64,000 nt of DNA from Rhodobacter sp. NTK016B. Lineage in GTDB: Bacteria; Pseudomonadota; Alphaproteobacteria; Rhodobacterales; Rhodobacteraceae. A model generated the notes under the pieces. It was not told the DNA's origin. It searched no databases and saw only the letters and a list, made by a program, of their open reading frames with translations. This document shows, piece by piece, positions 33,342 to 45,198 of the stretch; position 1 is the first letter of the stretch; the number at the start of each line of letters is the position of its first letter. The translations under genes were made by a program, and so were the position numbers. Location of the stretch: assembly GCF_017303295.1 (NCBI RefSeq), contig NZ_JAFKOK010000015.1, positions 92,741 to 156,740 of the forward strand. Reading direction: 5' to 3'.

Positions 33342-33470
33342 GTGCGACACCTTCTTCGTCAGATCTCTGCCCCCCGTGATGAGCGTTTCGCGATGGCCTC
33401 GGATGCCGTCGGGGTGGTGGCGCTGTTCGTGCTGTTCTACGCGGCGCTTCACCTGCCCCTTTTGGGCTGA
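33342..33470 (+). CDS. 42-residue single-helix membrane peptide
   Basis: GTG start with GGGAG seven bases upstream, 42 codons, TGA, then a strong terminator 86 bases later. The N-terminal half is basic and polar (VRHLLRQISAPRDERF). The C-terminal half is one hydrophobic helix (VGVVALFVLFYAALHLPLL), so the peptide should sit in the inner membrane with its N-terminus in the cytoplasm. I do not recognise it by name. Palindromic, SOS-like sequences just upstream and the position after recG suggest a stress-induced peptide, perhaps comparable with SidA of Caulobacter. That is inference. Confidence 0.6.
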   Translation: MRHLLRQISAPRDERFAMASDAVGVVALFVLFYAALHLPLLG

Positions 33471-33556
33471 CCGCTCTCTTTTCACCGCTTTTTCTGCCCA
33501 GCGGTCTGGCGCGGCCCGCCTGTCCCGGTGCCCCGACCCATCCAGACACGCCACTT

Positions 33557-33588
33557 GCCGCCGCGTTTCCACGCGGCGGCTTTTTTTT
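33557..33588 (+). terminator. Strong Rho-independent terminator
   Basis: GCCGCCGCG at 33557-33565 pairs perfectly with CGCGGCGGC at 33572-33580, with loop TTTCCA, followed by eight T. It ends the ligA-recG-peptide unit. Confidence 0.92.
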
Positions 33589-33610
33589 AGCTTTTCTTAG
33601 GAAATAAGCG

Positions 33611-34063
33611 TCAGGCTTGCGTGGTGCGGTCCGCTTCGGCGGCGGCCTCGGCAGCGGCCTGCACTGAAAGAAGAATCGAGGCGTGGCGATTCTTGAATTC
33701 GCGGGCGGGAATCAGGGCCTCGTATCCGTCGAAAGGCGCGGCGGGAACGGGACCGTCCTTTTTCAGCATGGCTTCCAGGTCGCGCGCCGTGGCCGCAAGC
33801 TCTGCTGCGCTGCGGCCCATCACGGCATCGCCCAGAACCGCGGCCGAAGCCTGTCCAAGCGCGCAGGCCTTGACCTCTTGCGCGAAGCGGCTGACGCGGC
33901 CGTCCGTCATGTCCAGATCGACCGTAACCGTCGATCCACACAGAGGAGACCGTTTCTTCACGCTCGCCTGAGGGTCGTCCAGCCGCCCAAGATGCGGGAT
34001 CTCGGCTGCGAGACCGAGAATCCTGTTCGAATACAGCTTGATCAGATCGGAGGATTCAGACAC
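33611..34063 (-). CDS. Iron-sulfur cluster scaffold, IscU/SufU-like
   Basis: 150 residues from a GTG start preceded by GGAG. The fold is that of IscU/NifU_N, with cluster ligands visible in PLCGSTVTVDLDM and KACALGQASAA. The third family Cys, expected just before the final helix, is replaced: the segment reads NRHASILLSVQ where IscU has HCSILAEDA. A two-Cys protein may be a carrier or a regulator rather than a full scaffold. It is divergent from hisI. No cysteine desulfurase gene lies in the window. Confidence 0.8.
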   Translation of the reverse strand: MSESSDLIKLYSNRILGLAAEIPHLGRLDDPQASVKKRSPLCGSTVTVDLDMTDGRVSRFAQEVKACALGQASAAVLGDAVMGRSAAELAATARDLEAMLKKDGPVPAAPFDGYEALIPAREFKNRHASILLSVQAAAEAAAEADRTTQA

Positions 34064-34097
34064 TTCATGCGCTCCTGTTGAGCAAAGGATATAAGCC

Positions 34098-34457
34098 ATG
34101 CCCCTCGATCCGCAATCCCTGCGCTTTGACGACAATGGTCTCATACCGGTCATCGCGCAGGATCACGCGAATGGCGACGTGCTGATGATGGCCTGGATGA
34201 ATGCCGAGGCCGTTACCCGGACCTTGCAGAGCGGGAAGGTTACCTATTGGTCACGCTCGCGGCAGGCATTCTGGGTCAAGGGCGAGACCTCGGGCCATGT
34301 GCAGCGCCTTGTGGATCTGCGGGTCGATTGCGACAGTGATTGCCTGCTGGTGCTGGTCGATCAGACGGGGCCGGCGTGCCATACCAACCGGCGGAGCTGC
34401 TTCTATACTGCGATTCGGGATGGCAAGCCTGTCGAGTTGATGCAGCCGGAAAGCTGA
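34098..34457 (+). CDS. hisI: Phosphoribosyl-AMP cyclohydrolase HisI
   Basis: 119 residues, a stand-alone HisI without the HisE domain. It opens the adenine ring of PR-AMP in the third step of histidine synthesis and needs zinc. Metal and active-site motifs are LRVDCDSDCLLVLV and GPACHTNRRSCFY. MAWMNAEA and TYWSRSRQAFWVKGETSG are also family segments. It is not next to other his genes here. A gap of 192 bases without features follows, up to the gluQ stop. Confidence 0.96.
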   Translation: MPLDPQSLRFDDNGLIPVIAQDHANGDVLMMAWMNAEAVTRTLQSGKVTYWSRSRQAFWVKGETSGHVQRLVDLRVDCDSDCLLVLVDQTGPACHTNRRSCFYTAIRDGKPVELMQPES

Positions 34458-34649
34458 GCTTTGTGAGTGCGGTACATTCCGGGGGCCGAAGGTCAGTGGA
34501 CCCTGCACGGCGGAGGCGGGTTTCAACGGCGCGTCCGGTGATGGGTATAACTGAGCCGCCGTGAAGCGCGCGGGCGGACTGGTCCCGGACCAGATCCAGC
34601 GGGTCGGAATGGGCAACGACAGGCGTGAGGCGCCGGCGCGGGCATTCGG

Positions 34650-35489
34650 TTATGCGCCGAGGCCCACCATTCGGCGGATATCGTCTGGCGTCGCACCCTC
34701 GGCGCGATAGAGGGCGATGGCGCGGGAATCGTCGCGTTTGGCCAGCCGCTTGCCCTCTTCGTCGCGAATTAGGCGGTGATGATGGAAGGCCGGGACTGGA
34801 AAGGCCAGAAGCCGCTGCAACACAACGTGGATCGCAGTGGCTTCGAATAGATCCGCGCCCCGGGTCACCAGCGTGATGTCCTGCGCCGCATCGTCGACGC
34901 AGACGGCGAGATGATAGGACGTGCCGATATCGCGCCGGGCCAAGACCACGTCGCCCACCCGCGCGCGAAGCCAGTCGGGTGCGTAATCGTGCTGGCCGGG
35001 ATGAAGCGGGCCCGTTTCGCTGAAGCTTACCGGGCCGGTCAACGCGACGGCGCGCGCCATGTCGAGGCGGATCGCCGCGCCCGGATCCGTGTGGCCGGCA
35101 TGGCGGCAGGTGCCGGGATAAACGGGGCCATCGGGGCCAATCACCGGGGCGCCCTCCTGCGGCGCGGCGAGGGCCGCGCGGATATCGCCGCGCGTGCAGG
35201 TGCAGCGATAGGTCACGCCCATCGCCTCGAGCCGAGCGACGGCCGTGTCGTAGGCGTCGCGCCGCTGGGATTGACGCATCACCGGCTCGGGCCAGGACAG
35301 GCCCAGCCAATGCAGGTCGTCATAGATCTGCGTCTCGAAGGCCGGTTTCGCGCGGGCGGTATCGATATCCTCGATCCGCAAAAGGAAACGACCGCCAGCG
35401 GCGCGGGCGAGCGCATCGGCGGTCAGGGCGGAAAAGGCATGGCCCAGATGCAGCGGGCCGGTGGGCGAGGGGGCGAAGCGGGTGATCAC
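34650..35489 (-). CDS. gluQ: Glutamyl-Q tRNA(Asp) synthetase
   Basis: 279 residues, a GluRS catalytic domain without an anticodon-binding domain. It attaches Glu to the queuosine base of tRNA-Asp. The HIGH motif is HLGH in TRFAPSPTGPLHLGHAF, the KMSKS motif is the family variant GKRLAKRD, and the zinc-site residues are in YRCTCTRGDI and YPGTCRH. The length and the zinc motif distinguish it from GluRS. Ten bases separate it from trmFO upstream, so two tRNA-modification genes form a small operon. Confidence 0.93.
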   Translation of the reverse strand: MITRFAPSPTGPLHLGHAFSALTADALARAAGGRFLLRIEDIDTARAKPAFETQIYDDLHWLGLSWPEPVMRQSQRRDAYDTAVARLEAMGVTYRCTCTRGDIRAALAAPQEGAPVIGPDGPVYPGTCRHAGHTDPGAAIRLDMARAVALTGPVSFSETGPLHPGQHDYAPDWLRARVGDVVLARRDIGTSYHLAVCVDDAAQDITLVTRGADLFEATAIHVVLQRLLAFPVPAFHHHRLIRDEEGKRLAKRDDSRAIALYRAEGATPDDIRRMVGLGA

Positions 35490-35499
35490 GCCCGCGCCC

Positions 35500-36858
35500 T
35501 CAGCCCGGAATATCCGCCAGCGTAGCCGAGGCGACCCAGTCCGAGAATGCCTCTTTCGCGCGGTCGGTATAGCCCTTGTAGCGATCCTTGCGTCCGCGGC
35601 GACCGCCCTTCATGTCGATGGGGGGAAACAGGCCGAAATTCACGTTCATCGGCTGGAAGGTCTTTGCATCCGCATCGCCGGTGATATGGGCGATCAACGC
35701 GCCCATCGCGGTGACGCGCGGTGGGGGCGACAGGACCCGGCCCTGGATTTCGGCCGCGGCGAGACGTCCGGCGATCAGACCCATCGCGGCGCTTTCGACA
35801 TAACCCTCGACCCCTGTCACCTGACCGGCGAAGCGCAGGTTGGGACGCGAGCGCAGGCGCATCTGTTCGTCCAGTAGGGTGGGCGAGTTCAGGAAGGTGT
35901 TGCGATGAATGCCGCCCAGCCGCGCGAAGCCCGCCTCCTGCAGCCCGGGGATCATGCGAAAGACCTCGACCTGCGCGCCGTATTTCATCTTGGTCTGGAA
36001 GCCCACGATATTATAGAGCGTTCCCAAAGCGTTATCACGCCGCAACTGGACCACAGCATAGGGCTTATTGGCGGGATCGTTGGCATTGGTCAGGCCCACG
36101 GGCTTCATCGGGCCGTGGCGCAGGGTTTCGCGCCCGCGTTCGGCCATGACCTCGATCGGCAGGCAGCCGTCGAAGTAACCGGCGGTCTCGCCCTCGCGGA
36201 ACTCGGCCTTGTCGGCGGCGAGAAGCGCGTCGATGAAGGCCTCGTATTGATCCTTGGTCATCGGGCAGTTGAGATAGGCTTTTCGCTCTTCCTCGGTATC
36301 GCCCTTGTCATAGCGCGACTGGAACCACGCCTTGCTCAGATCGACGGTGTCGAAATGCACGATCGGGGCGATCGCGTCGAAGAAGGCGAGCGACTCGGTC
36401 CCCGTCTCGGCGCGGATCGCCTGCGCCAAGGCGTCGGACGTCAACGGTCCGGTCGCGAAGATCCAATGGCCATCGGTCGGAAGCTGCGCGATCTCGCCGG
36501 GTTCGACGCGGATCAGCGGGTGCGCGCGCAGGCGTTCGGTGACGGCCTGGGCAAAGGCTTCGCGGTCGACGGCCAGCGCGCCACCGGCCGGCAGCGAATG
36601 GCGGTCGGCCATGTCCATCAGCAACCCGCCCGCTGCGCGCATTTCCCAATGCAAAAGGCCCACAGCGTTGCGCTCGTCATCGTCCGACCGGAAAGAGTTC
36701 GAGCAGACCATCTCGGCGAAATTGCCGGTCTGGTGGGCGAAAGTGCCGGTTTCGGGACGCATTTCGTGCAGCACGACGGGGATCCCCGCCTGTGCTGCCT
36801 GCCACGCTGCTTCGGACCCGGCCATGCCGCCGCCGACGATGTGAAGTTCCTGTGTCAT
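35500..36858 (-). CDS. trmFO: Methylenetetrahydrofolate-tRNA-(uracil-5-)-methyltransferase TrmFO
   Basis: 452 residues. It makes ribothymidine at U54 of tRNA using methylene-THF and FADH2. The FAD-binding motif [16 protein letters not shown] is at the N-terminus. The family signatures [44 protein letters not shown] and [10 protein letters not shown] are present. The gene uses the folate route instead of TrmA. It is followed by gluQ on the same strand. Confidence 0.96.
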   Translation of the reverse strand: MTQELHIVGGGMAGSEAAWQAAQAGIPVVLHEMRPETGTFAHQTGNFAEMVCSNSFRSDDDERNAVGLLHWEMRAAGGLLMDMADRHSLPAGGALAVDREAFAQAVTERLRAHPLIRVEPGEIAQLPTDGHWIFATGPLTSDALAQAIRAETGTESLAFFDAIAPIVHFDTVDLSKAWFQSRYDKGDTEEERKAYLNCPMTKDQYEAFIDALLAADKAEFREGETAGYFDGCLPIEVMAERGRETLRHGPMKPVGLTNANDPANKPYAVVQLRRDNALGTLYNIVGFQTKMKYGAQVEVFRMIPGLQEAGFARLGGIHRNTFLNSPTLLDEQMRLRSRPNLRFAGQVTGVEGYVESAAMGLIAGRLAAAEIQGRVLSPPPRVTAMGALIAHITGDADAKTFQPMNVNFGLFPPIDMKGGRRGRKDRYKGYTDRAKEAFSDWVASATLADIPG

Positions 36859-36894
36859 GCCCGGTCAGATAGCGACGGAAGGGCACAAAGGAAA

Positions 36895-36911
36895 GGGGGC
36901 GTGGCGCCCCC
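36895..36911 (-). terminator. Rho-independent terminator after 80-aa gene
   Basis: GGGGGCG at 36895-36901 pairs with CGCCCCC at 36905-36911 (loop of three). On the minus strand it is followed by TTTCCTTTG. It lies 22 bases after the stop of the 80-aa membrane protein. Confidence 0.65.
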
Positions 36912-36933
36912 TTCGTGTTCGTGTCGGATCGGT

Positions 36934-37176
36934 TTACTCGGTCGCAGGCGCCGTCTGGGTCGTGCCCGCCGGGTCTGTGGCGGTGGAGTCGATCCCGCCC
37001 GCCTGCGTTCCGGTCTGTTCGATGGTGGACGCGCTCGGCGTGGCGTCGTCGGGATTGGGCCAGAAGGCGAAGACGATGGCCGCAAGAACAGCCAGCGCCA
37101 CGGCAATTGAAATCCCCATCAGCGCGGGGCTGTGACGCTTGGCTTCGCGTTCGACATTGGTATGCGGTGCGGTCAT
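36934..37176 (-). CDS. Small single-pass membrane protein (80 aa), unknown
   Basis: 80 residues from the ATG preceded by AAAGGAGAA. After a polar head (MTAPHTNVEREAKRHSP) comes one membrane helix (ALMGISIAVALAVLAAIVFAFW), then a low-complexity tail of about 40 residues rich in Thr, Ala and acidic residues. With a basic head it should face the tail to the periplasm. I do not recognise the family. The tail composition is typical of flexible periplasmic linkers. It has its own terminator. Confidence 0.65.
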   Translation of the reverse strand: MTAPHTNVEREAKRHSPALMGISIAVALAVLAAIVFAFWPNPDDATPSASTIEQTGTQAGGIDSTATDPAGTTQTAPATE

Positions 37177-37226
37177 GGAAATTCTCCTTTCCATGTTTCA
37201 ACGCACAACGCGCTATGAAGTTCCGA

Positions 37227-37577
37227 CTAGAGCAGGCTCAGCCGTTCCACGCGTTCGGGATCGGGATAGGGGCGGTAGAGCCCGGTATCGACGTGATTGA
37301 TATGCTGGCGCATCTGTTCATAAAGCTCCACCGCTTCTTCATTCGCGCGGCCGAGATAGCGAAAGGCGGAATCCAGCATCGCCAGATCTTCGACCTCGAT
37401 CTCCAACAGGAAATCGGCGCAATCGTCGCCGCCCAGCCGTAACTTGATGCGCATCAGGCGCCAGCCGATGATCCGCCCTTCGCGCTGCAGCAGCGACAAC
37501 CACTGGTCCAGCGCATGGGCGAAGGTCAGCGCCTTCGCGGTCGGTTTGAGATCGATCATACAGTGGTAAATGTTCAT
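37227..37577 (-). CDS. DUF6614-family protein
   Basis: 116 residues. The start is at MNIYHCM; nine earlier residues are possible but unlikely. The pattern MNIYHC(M)IDLKP, then GWRLMRIKL, IEVEDLAMLDSAF and YRPYPDP matches what I recall as DUF6614, common in marine Rhodobacterales and of unknown function. It appears to be a small soluble alpha/beta protein. It lies 53 bases downstream of the gyrA stop on the upstream side of the minus-strand order, so it may be transcribed from the gyrA promoter. Confidence 0.65.
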   Translation of the reverse strand: MNIYHCMIDLKPTAKALTFAHALDQWLSLLQREGRIIGWRLMRIKLRLGGDDCADFLLEIEVEDLAMLDSAFRYLGRANEEAVELYEQMRQHINHVDTGLYRPYPDPERVERLSLL

Positions 37578-37630
37578 GGCCGGGCCCTTGTGAGACCCGG
37601 CCATGCAAGCATCTTCAGGTGAAGAAAGGC

Positions 37631-40327
37631 TTACTCTTCGTCGGTTTCCACCACGCGGGCGACGGAGACGACATGCTCGCCCGGAGCCGTCTTGAAGACG
37701 CGCACGCCCCCGGCCGAACGCGAGCGGAAGCTCACCTGATCCACCGGCGTGCGGATCGACTGGCCGGTCGAGGTGGCGAGCATGATCTGGTCGCTGGGAT
37801 CGACCGGGAAGGCCACGACCAGCTCACCGCCGCGCATCGCCTTGTCCATCGCCATCACGCCCTGACCGCCGCGCCCGCGCACCGGATAATCGTGCGACGA
37901 GGACAGCTTGCCCGCCCCGCCGGAGGTCACGGTCAGGATCAGATCCTCGATCGCGGACATCTCGGCATAGCGTTCGGTCGACAGCTGGCCGGCCTCGACG
38001 GCATCGTCCTCGTCACCCTCGGCCTCTTCGGGCGCACCGGCCATCAGGCGGCGCTGCTTGAGATAGGCGGCGCGTTCCTCGGGCGTGGCTTCGAAGTGTC
38101 GGACCACTGCCATCGAGACGACCGCGTCGCCCTCGGCCAGCCGGATGCCGCGCACGCCGGTCGAATCGCGGCCCTTGAAGACGCGCACATCGGTCGTCGG
38201 GAAGCGGATCGCGCGACCCAGCCGCGTGACCAGCATGATGTCGTCATCCTCGTCCGCGATGCGCGCATTCACAAGGCACACATCCTCGGGCAGTTTCATC
38301 GCGATCTTGCCGTTGCGCATCACATTGGTGAAATCCGACAGCGCGTTGCGGCGCACATCGCCTTGCGAGGTGGCGAAGACGATCTGCAGGTTTTCCCATT
38401 CGTCCTCGGGCTTGTCGACCGGCATGATCGCCGCGATCGAGACGCCCTGCGGGATCGGCAGGATGTTGACGATGGCCTTGCCGCGTGCCGCGCGACCGCC
38501 CATCGGCAGGCGCCAGCATTTCAGTTTGTAGACCATGCCGTCGGTGGTGAAGAACAGCAGGTTCGTGTGCGTATTCGCCACGAACAGCGTCGTCACCACG
38601 TCGTCGTCTTTGAGCGCGCCGCCCGCCAGCCCCTTGCCGCCGCGATTCTGCGAGCGGAACTCGGCCAGCGGGGTGCGCTTGACGTAGCCGCCCGAGGTGA
38701 TGGTCACGACCATGTCCTCGCGCTCGATCAGCGCCTCGTCGTCCAGATCCCCGGCCCAGTCGACGATCTCGGTCCGGCGCGGCACCGCGAACATCTCGCG
38801 CACCTCGTCCAGCTCGGCATTGATGATCGCCATGATCCGCGAGCGCGAGCGCAGGATGTCGAGGTAATCCTTGATCTTCGCCGCCAGCTCTTCCAGCTCG
38901 TCGGTGACTTCCTTGACGCCGATCTGCGTCAGGCGCTGCAGCCGCAATTCGAGGATGGCGCGCGCCTGCGCTTCGGACAGGTTATAGGTCCCGTCGTCGT
39001 TCATCGTGTGGCTGGGGTCGTCGATCAGGCGGATGTAAGCGGCGATTTCCTCGGCCGGCCAGCGGCGCGTCATCAGCTTTTCGCGCGCATCGGCGGGGTC
39101 CAGCGACGAGCGGATCGTCGCGACGACCTCGTCCACGTTCGACACAGCGACGGCCAGGCCGCACAGAATATGGCTGCGCTCGCGCGCCTTGTTCAGCTCG
39201 AACGCCGTGCGGCGCGTGACGACTTCCTCGCGGAAGGTCACGAAATGCTGCAGGAAATCGCGCAGCGTCAGCTGTTCGGGGCGACCGCCATTCAGCGCCA
39301 GCATGTTACAGCCGAAGCTCACCTGCATCGTGGTGAAGCGGTAAAGCTGGTTGAGCACCACGTCGGGCGTCGCGTCGCGCTTGAGTTCGATCACCACGCG
39401 CACGCCGGTCCGGTCGGATTCGTCGGCGACATGGCTGATGCCCTCGATCCGCTTCTCGCGGACGCAATCGGCGATCTTCTCGACCATCATGGCCTTGTTG
39501 ACCTGATAGGGGACCTCGTCGACGACGATCGCGTAGCGGTCCTTGCGCGGCTCTTCGATATGCGTCTTTGCCCGGATCAGCACCGAGCCTCGCCCTTCGA
39601 GATAGGCCTTGCGCGCGCCGGAACGCCCCATGATCAGCCCGCCCGTCGGGAAATCCGGGGCCGGGACGTATTGCATCAGGTCTTCCGAGGTCAGATCCGG
39701 GTTCTCGATCAGCGCCTTGGTGGCGTCGATCACCTCGCCCAGATTGTGCGGCGGAATGTTGGTCGCCATGCCGACGGCGATACCGCCCGCACCATTGACC
39801 AGCATGTTGGGAAAGCGCGCGGGCAGAACCGTCGGTTCTTCGTCCTTGCCGTCGTAGTTGTCCTGAAAATCGACGGTATCTTTGTCGATATCGGCCAGGA
39901 GAAAGTTCGCCGGCTTGTCCATGCGCACTTCGGTATAGCGCATGGCCGCGGCTTTATCGCCGTCCATCGAGCCGAAATTGCCCTGCCCATCCAAGAGCGG
40001 CAGCGACATCGAGAAATCCTGCGCCATCCGCACCAGCGCGTCATAGATCGCGCTGTCGCCATGCGGGTGGTACTTACCCATCGTGTCGCCGACCGGACGC
40101 GCCGATTTGCGGTAAGGTTTGTCGAAAGTGTTGTTCGTCTCGTGCATCGCGAACAGGATCCGGCGGTGCACGGGCTTCAGCCCGTCCCGCAGATCCGGGA
40201 TCGCCCGGCTGACGATCACGCTCATCGCGTAATCGAGATAAGCCGTGCGCATTTCCTGTACGATCGAGACACCGGGGCTACCGGGGGTTTTCTCGGCTTC
40301 GTCAGGGATTTCCGTGTCGTCGCTCAC
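37631..40327 (-). CDS. gyrA: DNA gyrase subunit A
   Basis: 898 residues from the GTG of VSDDTEIPD; the 40 residues upstream of that are not homologous. With GyrB it introduces negative supercoils. The active-site Tyr is in [11 protein letters not shown]. The quinolone-determining region reads [15 protein letters not shown] with Ser and Asp at the usual 83 and 87 positions, the susceptible state. The C-terminal beta-pinwheel begins after the [18 protein letters not shown] repeat, with the GyrA box as QNRGGKG. A 948-codon antisense frame is an artefact of GC bias. Confidence 0.97.
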   Translation of the reverse strand: MSDDTEIPDEAEKTPGSPGVSIVQEMRTAYLDYAMSVIVSRAIPDLRDGLKPVHRRILFAMHETNNTFDKPYRKSARPVGDTMGKYHPHGDSAIYDALVRMAQDFSMSLPLLDGQGNFGSMDGDKAAAMRYTEVRMDKPANFLLADIDKDTVDFQDNYDGKDEEPTVLPARFPNMLVNGAGGIAVGMATNIPPHNLGEVIDATKALIENPDLTSEDLMQYVPAPDFPTGGLIMGRSGARKAYLEGRGSVLIRAKTHIEEPRKDRYAIVVDEVPYQVNKAMMVEKIADCVREKRIEGISHVADESDRTGVRVVIELKRDATPDVVLNQLYRFTTMQVSFGCNMLALNGGRPEQLTLRDFLQHFVTFREEVVTRRTAFELNKARERSHILCGLAVAVSNVDEVVATIRSSLDPADAREKLMTRRWPAEEIAAYIRLIDDPSHTMNDDGTYNLSEAQARAILELRLQRLTQIGVKEVTDELEELAAKIKDYLDILRSRSRIMAIINAELDEVREMFAVPRRTEIVDWAGDLDDEALIEREDMVVTITSGGYVKRTPLAEFRSQNRGGKGLAGGALKDDDVVTTLFVANTHTNLLFFTTDGMVYKLKCWRLPMGGRAARGKAIVNILPIPQGVSIAAIMPVDKPEDEWENLQIVFATSQGDVRRNALSDFTNVMRNGKIAMKLPEDVCLVNARIADEDDDIMLVTRLGRAIRFPTTDVRVFKGRDSTGVRGIRLAEGDAVVSMAVVRHFEATPEERAAYLKQRRLMAGAPEEAEGDEDDAVEAGQLSTERYAEMSAIEDLILTVTSGGAGKLSSSHDYPVRGRGGQGVMAMDKAMRGGELVVAFPVDPSDQIMLATSTGQSIRTPVDQVSFRSRSAGGVRVFKTAPGEHVVSVARVVETDEE

Positions 40328-40479
40328 AAGGACCTCGCAGGCGTGTATCGCGCTAGATTTTGTTGTCCGCCTTATAGCCGAACGCCACTGGCAGGTGCAA
40401 TGGCGGCGTCTCTTTGGGGCAGACAAACCCGCCCAACCTGCTATCATTCGAAGATGCGAATATAGATGGGAGGATTTGC

Positions 40480-41082
40480 ATGAAACCCGTGTCTTTCCGG
40501 TGCGCGCTTGCGCTCGCCGCCTTCGTGCTGCCCGGCGCTGCTTTGGCCGAGCCGGTCAACATCACCCCCGGCATCGCCAGCGTCACGGTGCAGACCGATG
40601 CAGGCCCGGCCGAAATCGCGCGTGTGCAGGACAACGACAACCAGCTTTCAGGCGAATGGGCGCGCACCTCGCGCCCCTGTCCGAATTTCTGCATCCAGCC
40701 GATGAGCCCCGCCGAGGGCGTCGTCACGATCGGCGAGCTTGAGATGATCGAGGCGCTGCAGGACCCCGACGTGATCGTCACCGACAGCCGGGTCGATGCC
40801 GATTACCAGGGCGGCACGATCCCGGGCGCGATTCATCTGCCCTATAATCAGGTTGCCGACCGGCTGGATGTGCTGGGCTGCGCGCTGGATTTCGACGGCT
40901 TCGACTGCACCGATGCCAGCGAGGTCGTGCTGTTTTGCAACGGGCCGTGGTGCGGTCAGTCGCCCACCGCGATCCGCAACATGATCGAGGCGGGCTATCC
41001 GGTCGAGCGTATCCGCTATTATCGCGGCGGGATGCAGGTCTGGCGGATGCTGGGTCTCAGCGTTCTGGTGCCGCAGGGCTGA
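40480..41082 (+). CDS. Exported rhodanese-domain protein
   Basis: 200 residues from the ATG preceded by GGGAGG. A signal peptide (about 1-22, ending ALAEP) sends it to the periplasm. A rhodanese fold fills residues 85-198: [20 protein letters not shown] and the Cys loop [10 protein letters not shown], where the second Cys could carry sulfur. It has extra Cys (RPCPNFC and [10 protein letters not shown]) that could form disulfides. It may handle sulfur or act in periplasmic redox chemistry; the partner is unknown. It is divergent from gyrA. Confidence 0.85.
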   Translation: MKPVSFRCALALAAFVLPGAALAEPVNITPGIASVTVQTDAGPAEIARVQDNDNQLSGEWARTSRPCPNFCIQPMSPAEGVVTIGELEMIEALQDPDVIVTDSRVDADYQGGTIPGAIHLPYNQVADRLDVLGCALDFDGFDCTDASEVVLFCNGPWCGQSPTAIRNMIEAGYPVERIRYYRGGMQVWRMLGLSVLVPQG

Positions 41083-41193
41083 GCGGGTGCGACATCCGGT
41101 CTGCGCGGGCCGCCGGGGATTGGGTCTTGGCCCGCTCCGTCCTACATTCATAGCGCGCCGGTGCTCCGGCGTGACACTCTGAAAGGACCGACC

Positions 41194-41595
41194 ATGTATG
41201 CCCGCATCCTTGTGCCCGTCGCCTATGAGCCCGGCTATGACATCAGCCGCGAGCTGCAGATCGCCCGCGCGCTGTCCGCGCCCGGCGCTCTGGTGATGCT
41301 GATCCATGTGATGGAGAAGGTGCCGTTCTACGCCATTGACTACATGCCGCAGGGCTGGCGCGAGGATCTGACCGAAGCGATCCGCGAAGACTTGGCGCGG
41401 CAGGCGGCAAGCTTCGATCAGGCCGGCGTCGCCGTTCTTGAGGGCGAACCGGGGCGGATGATCCTCGATCATGCGCAGGCCGAGGACGCCGATTGCATCA
41501 TCTTGGCCTCGCACCGCTCGGACCGCACGCTGATCGGCTCGACCGCCACTTGGGTCGCGCGCAACGCCACCTGTGCGGTGCATCTGATGCGATGA
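41194..41595 (+). CDS. Universal stress protein (UspA family)
   Basis: 133 residues from the ATG of MYARILVPVAYE. The Usp fold is recognisable from the start strand RILVPVAYE, the Asp in ALVMLIHVMEK, and the C-terminal DCIILASHRSDRTLIGSTA with the family GS(T)A ending that in many members binds ATP. The role is in stress resistance in the cytoplasm. Its stop overlaps the start of the Excalibur gene (ATGA). Confidence 0.88.
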   Translation: MYARILVPVAYEPGYDISRELQIARALSAPGALVMLIHVMEKVPFYAIDYMPQGWREDLTEAIREDLARQAASFDQAGVAVLEGEPGRMILDHAQAEDADCIILASHRSDRTLIGSTATWVARNATCAVHLMR

Positions 41596-41840
41596 AAAGC
41601 GGGGCCGGGGCTGCCACAGCGCTGGCTCTGGTCCTCGCCTCCGGGCCTGCGAGGGCGCAGGAATGCGACCCGAATTACGCGCAGGTCTGCGTGCCGGTCG
41701 CATCGGATGTCGATTGCGCGGGCGGGTCCGGGGACGGGCCTGCCTATGTCGAGGGGCCGGTTCAGGTGATCGGCGACGATATCTACCACCTCGACCGCGA
41801 TGGTGACGGCATCGCCTGCGAGCCTCCGGATGACGATTAG
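41592..41840 (+). CDS. Exported Excalibur-domain calcium-binding protein
   Basis: 82 residues. A signal peptide (to about residue 22, ARA) is followed by a short mature protein of about 60 residues. Its C-terminal part is an Excalibur motif: CAGGSGDGPAYV, then YHLDRDGDGIACEP, where DRDGDG is an EF-hand-like calcium loop and the two Cys pair. The family is extracellular and often linked to nuclease or envelope proteins. It is translationally coupled to the Usp gene, an unusual pairing of cytoplasmic and exported products. Confidence 0.82.
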   Translation: MKSGAGAATALALVLASGPARAQECDPNYAQVCVPVASDVDCAGGSGDGPAYVEGPVQVIGDDIYHLDRDGDGIACEPPDDD

Positions 41841-41862
41841 AACCGCCGCTAGTGAGTCGCCG

Positions 41863-42339
41863 CTAGCGCAGCCTCAACACCGCCGCCGCCAGCCCCAGTG
41901 CCTCGCGCGGGATGTTGCGCAGTCGTTGGCGCGGTCCGATCTCGTGCCATGGTGGCGATGACAAGCGCGCGTTCAGTCCGATCTGCCGCGCCATAACCCG
42001 CGCACGTGGCGCGTGATACGGATCGGTGACGATCACCACCGGCGTACCCTCGGGTAGCAAAGCCTTGGCATTCACGAGATTTTCGCGCGTGCTGGTAGAG
42101 TGGTCTTCCAGCAGGATCGCGCTTTCGGGCAGGCCCGCCTCGCGACAAAGCCGGGCGATCACCTCAGCCTCGCTCGGCCCGTGCCGCCCGACCCCGCCAC
42201 ACCCCATGATCGCGCCCACCTCACTGGCCTTGAAAAGCGCAATCCCATGCGCGGCCCTCCGGCTGAGCGTGGGCGAGGGAAGGCCACCGGGCCAGACAGC
42301 AGCGCCGAGGATGAGGGCGGTGGGGAGCATTTCGGGCAC
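41863..42339 (-). CDS. YdcF-family (DUF218) protein
   Basis: 158 residues. The DUF218 fold appears as [56 protein letters not shown] and [20 protein letters not shown]. ElyC and SanA relatives act in envelope integrity and vancomycin resistance, YdcF binds SAM; the activity of this one is unknown. There is no obvious membrane helix in front, so it is a short, soluble form. It converges on the Excalibur gene and follows uvrB on the same strand at 55 bases. Confidence 0.85.
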   Translation of the reverse strand: MPEMLPTALILGAAVWPGGLPSPTLSRRAAHGIALFKASEVGAIMGCGGVGRHGPSEAEVIARLCREAGLPESAILLEDHSTSTRENLVNAKALLPEGTPVVIVTDPYHAPRARVMARQIGLNARLSSPPWHEIGPRQRLRNIPREALGLAAAVLRLR

Positions 42340-42394
42340 GCGGTGGTTTATCAGCCCGGATGAAGCGGGTTGGCGACCTTGTTTGGATCGCGCT

Positions 42395-44596
<2,202 letters not shown>

Positions 44597-44636
44597 GGGG
44601 CGTCCACCGCGCGATCTGGGCTGTTGCCCTACAATT

Positions 44637-44651
44637 GTGCCTATTTTGTTC
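44637..44651. promoter_or_regulatory. Weak LexA-like site upstream of uvrB
   Basis: GTGC-N7-GTTC, seven of eight fixed positions of the alphaproteobacterial SOS consensus GTTC-N7-GTTC. It lies 41-55 bases before the uvrB start. The spacing and target gene fit, but one half is degenerate. Confidence 0.35.
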
Positions 44652-44785
44652 TTCTGCAAGGGGCGCGGCTGTTTTCCGCAGCGGCGCGGCGACGGGGCAG
44701 GGGGTGCGACCCTGTCGCGCTTTGGAATCCACTTGTCAGGACGGGTGCAATTTCGGATAAGGCCCCAAGCCAGACGGAGTTCTTC

Positions 44786-45097
44786 ATGCGCGCACGCATC
44801 TATCGTCCCGCCCGCAACGCCATGCAGTCGGGTATGGCCCGCACCAGGCAGTGGATCCTCGATTTCGCGCCGGCGGAATCGAAGCAGAAAGATCCGTTGA
44901 TGGGCTGGACCGGCTCGGGCGACACGCAGGCGCAGGTGCGGCTGCGCTTCGACTCGCAGGCCGAGGCCGAGGCTTATGCGAAAGCCAAGGGCATCGATTA
45001 CGTGGTCCGCGAACCCAAGGACCGCGCCGCCAATATCCGCGCGGGCGGCTATGGCGAGAACTTCGCCACCAACCGCCGGCAGGTCTGGACGCATTGA
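44786..45097 (+). CDS. ETC complex I subunit, NDUFS4-like
   Basis: 103 residues with a GGAG site before the ATG. The conserved region includes [14 protein letters not shown], then [19 protein letters not shown] and the C-terminal family pattern (Y)[14 protein letters not shown]. Related proteins are the 18-kDa accessory subunit of mitochondrial complex I and are found in alphaproteobacterial NADH dehydrogenase. It sits apart from any nuo operon here. It is divergent from uvrB and has a terminator 50 bases downstream. Confidence 0.9.
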   Translation: MRARIYRPARNAMQSGMARTRQWILDFAPAESKQKDPLMGWTGSGDTQAQVRLRFDSQAEAEAYAKAKGIDYVVREPKDRAANIRAGGYGENFATNRRQVWTH

Positions 45098-45147
45098 CGG
45101 GGTGAGCCCGGGGTCGCTTTTGGTGGCCGGACTCGATTGTCAGCGAT

Positions 45148-45174
45148 GAAAAGGCGCCCGTTGGGGCGCCTTTT
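45148..45174. terminator. Bidirectional terminator
   Basis: AAAAGGCGCCC at 45149-45159 pairs with GGGCGCCTTTT at 45164-45174 around GTTG. A and T tracts on each side serve both the NDUFS4-like gene and the convergent dctM. Confidence 0.85.
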
Positions 45175-45198
45175 GTGTTTCCAGACCGGTCGCGCCGG

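Noticed and set aside
37619..40465. 948-codon open frame antisense to gyrA
   Set aside because: gyrA on the other strand is certain; long antisense frames are expected at this GC content, and the translation is His/Arg/Asp-rich without motifs.
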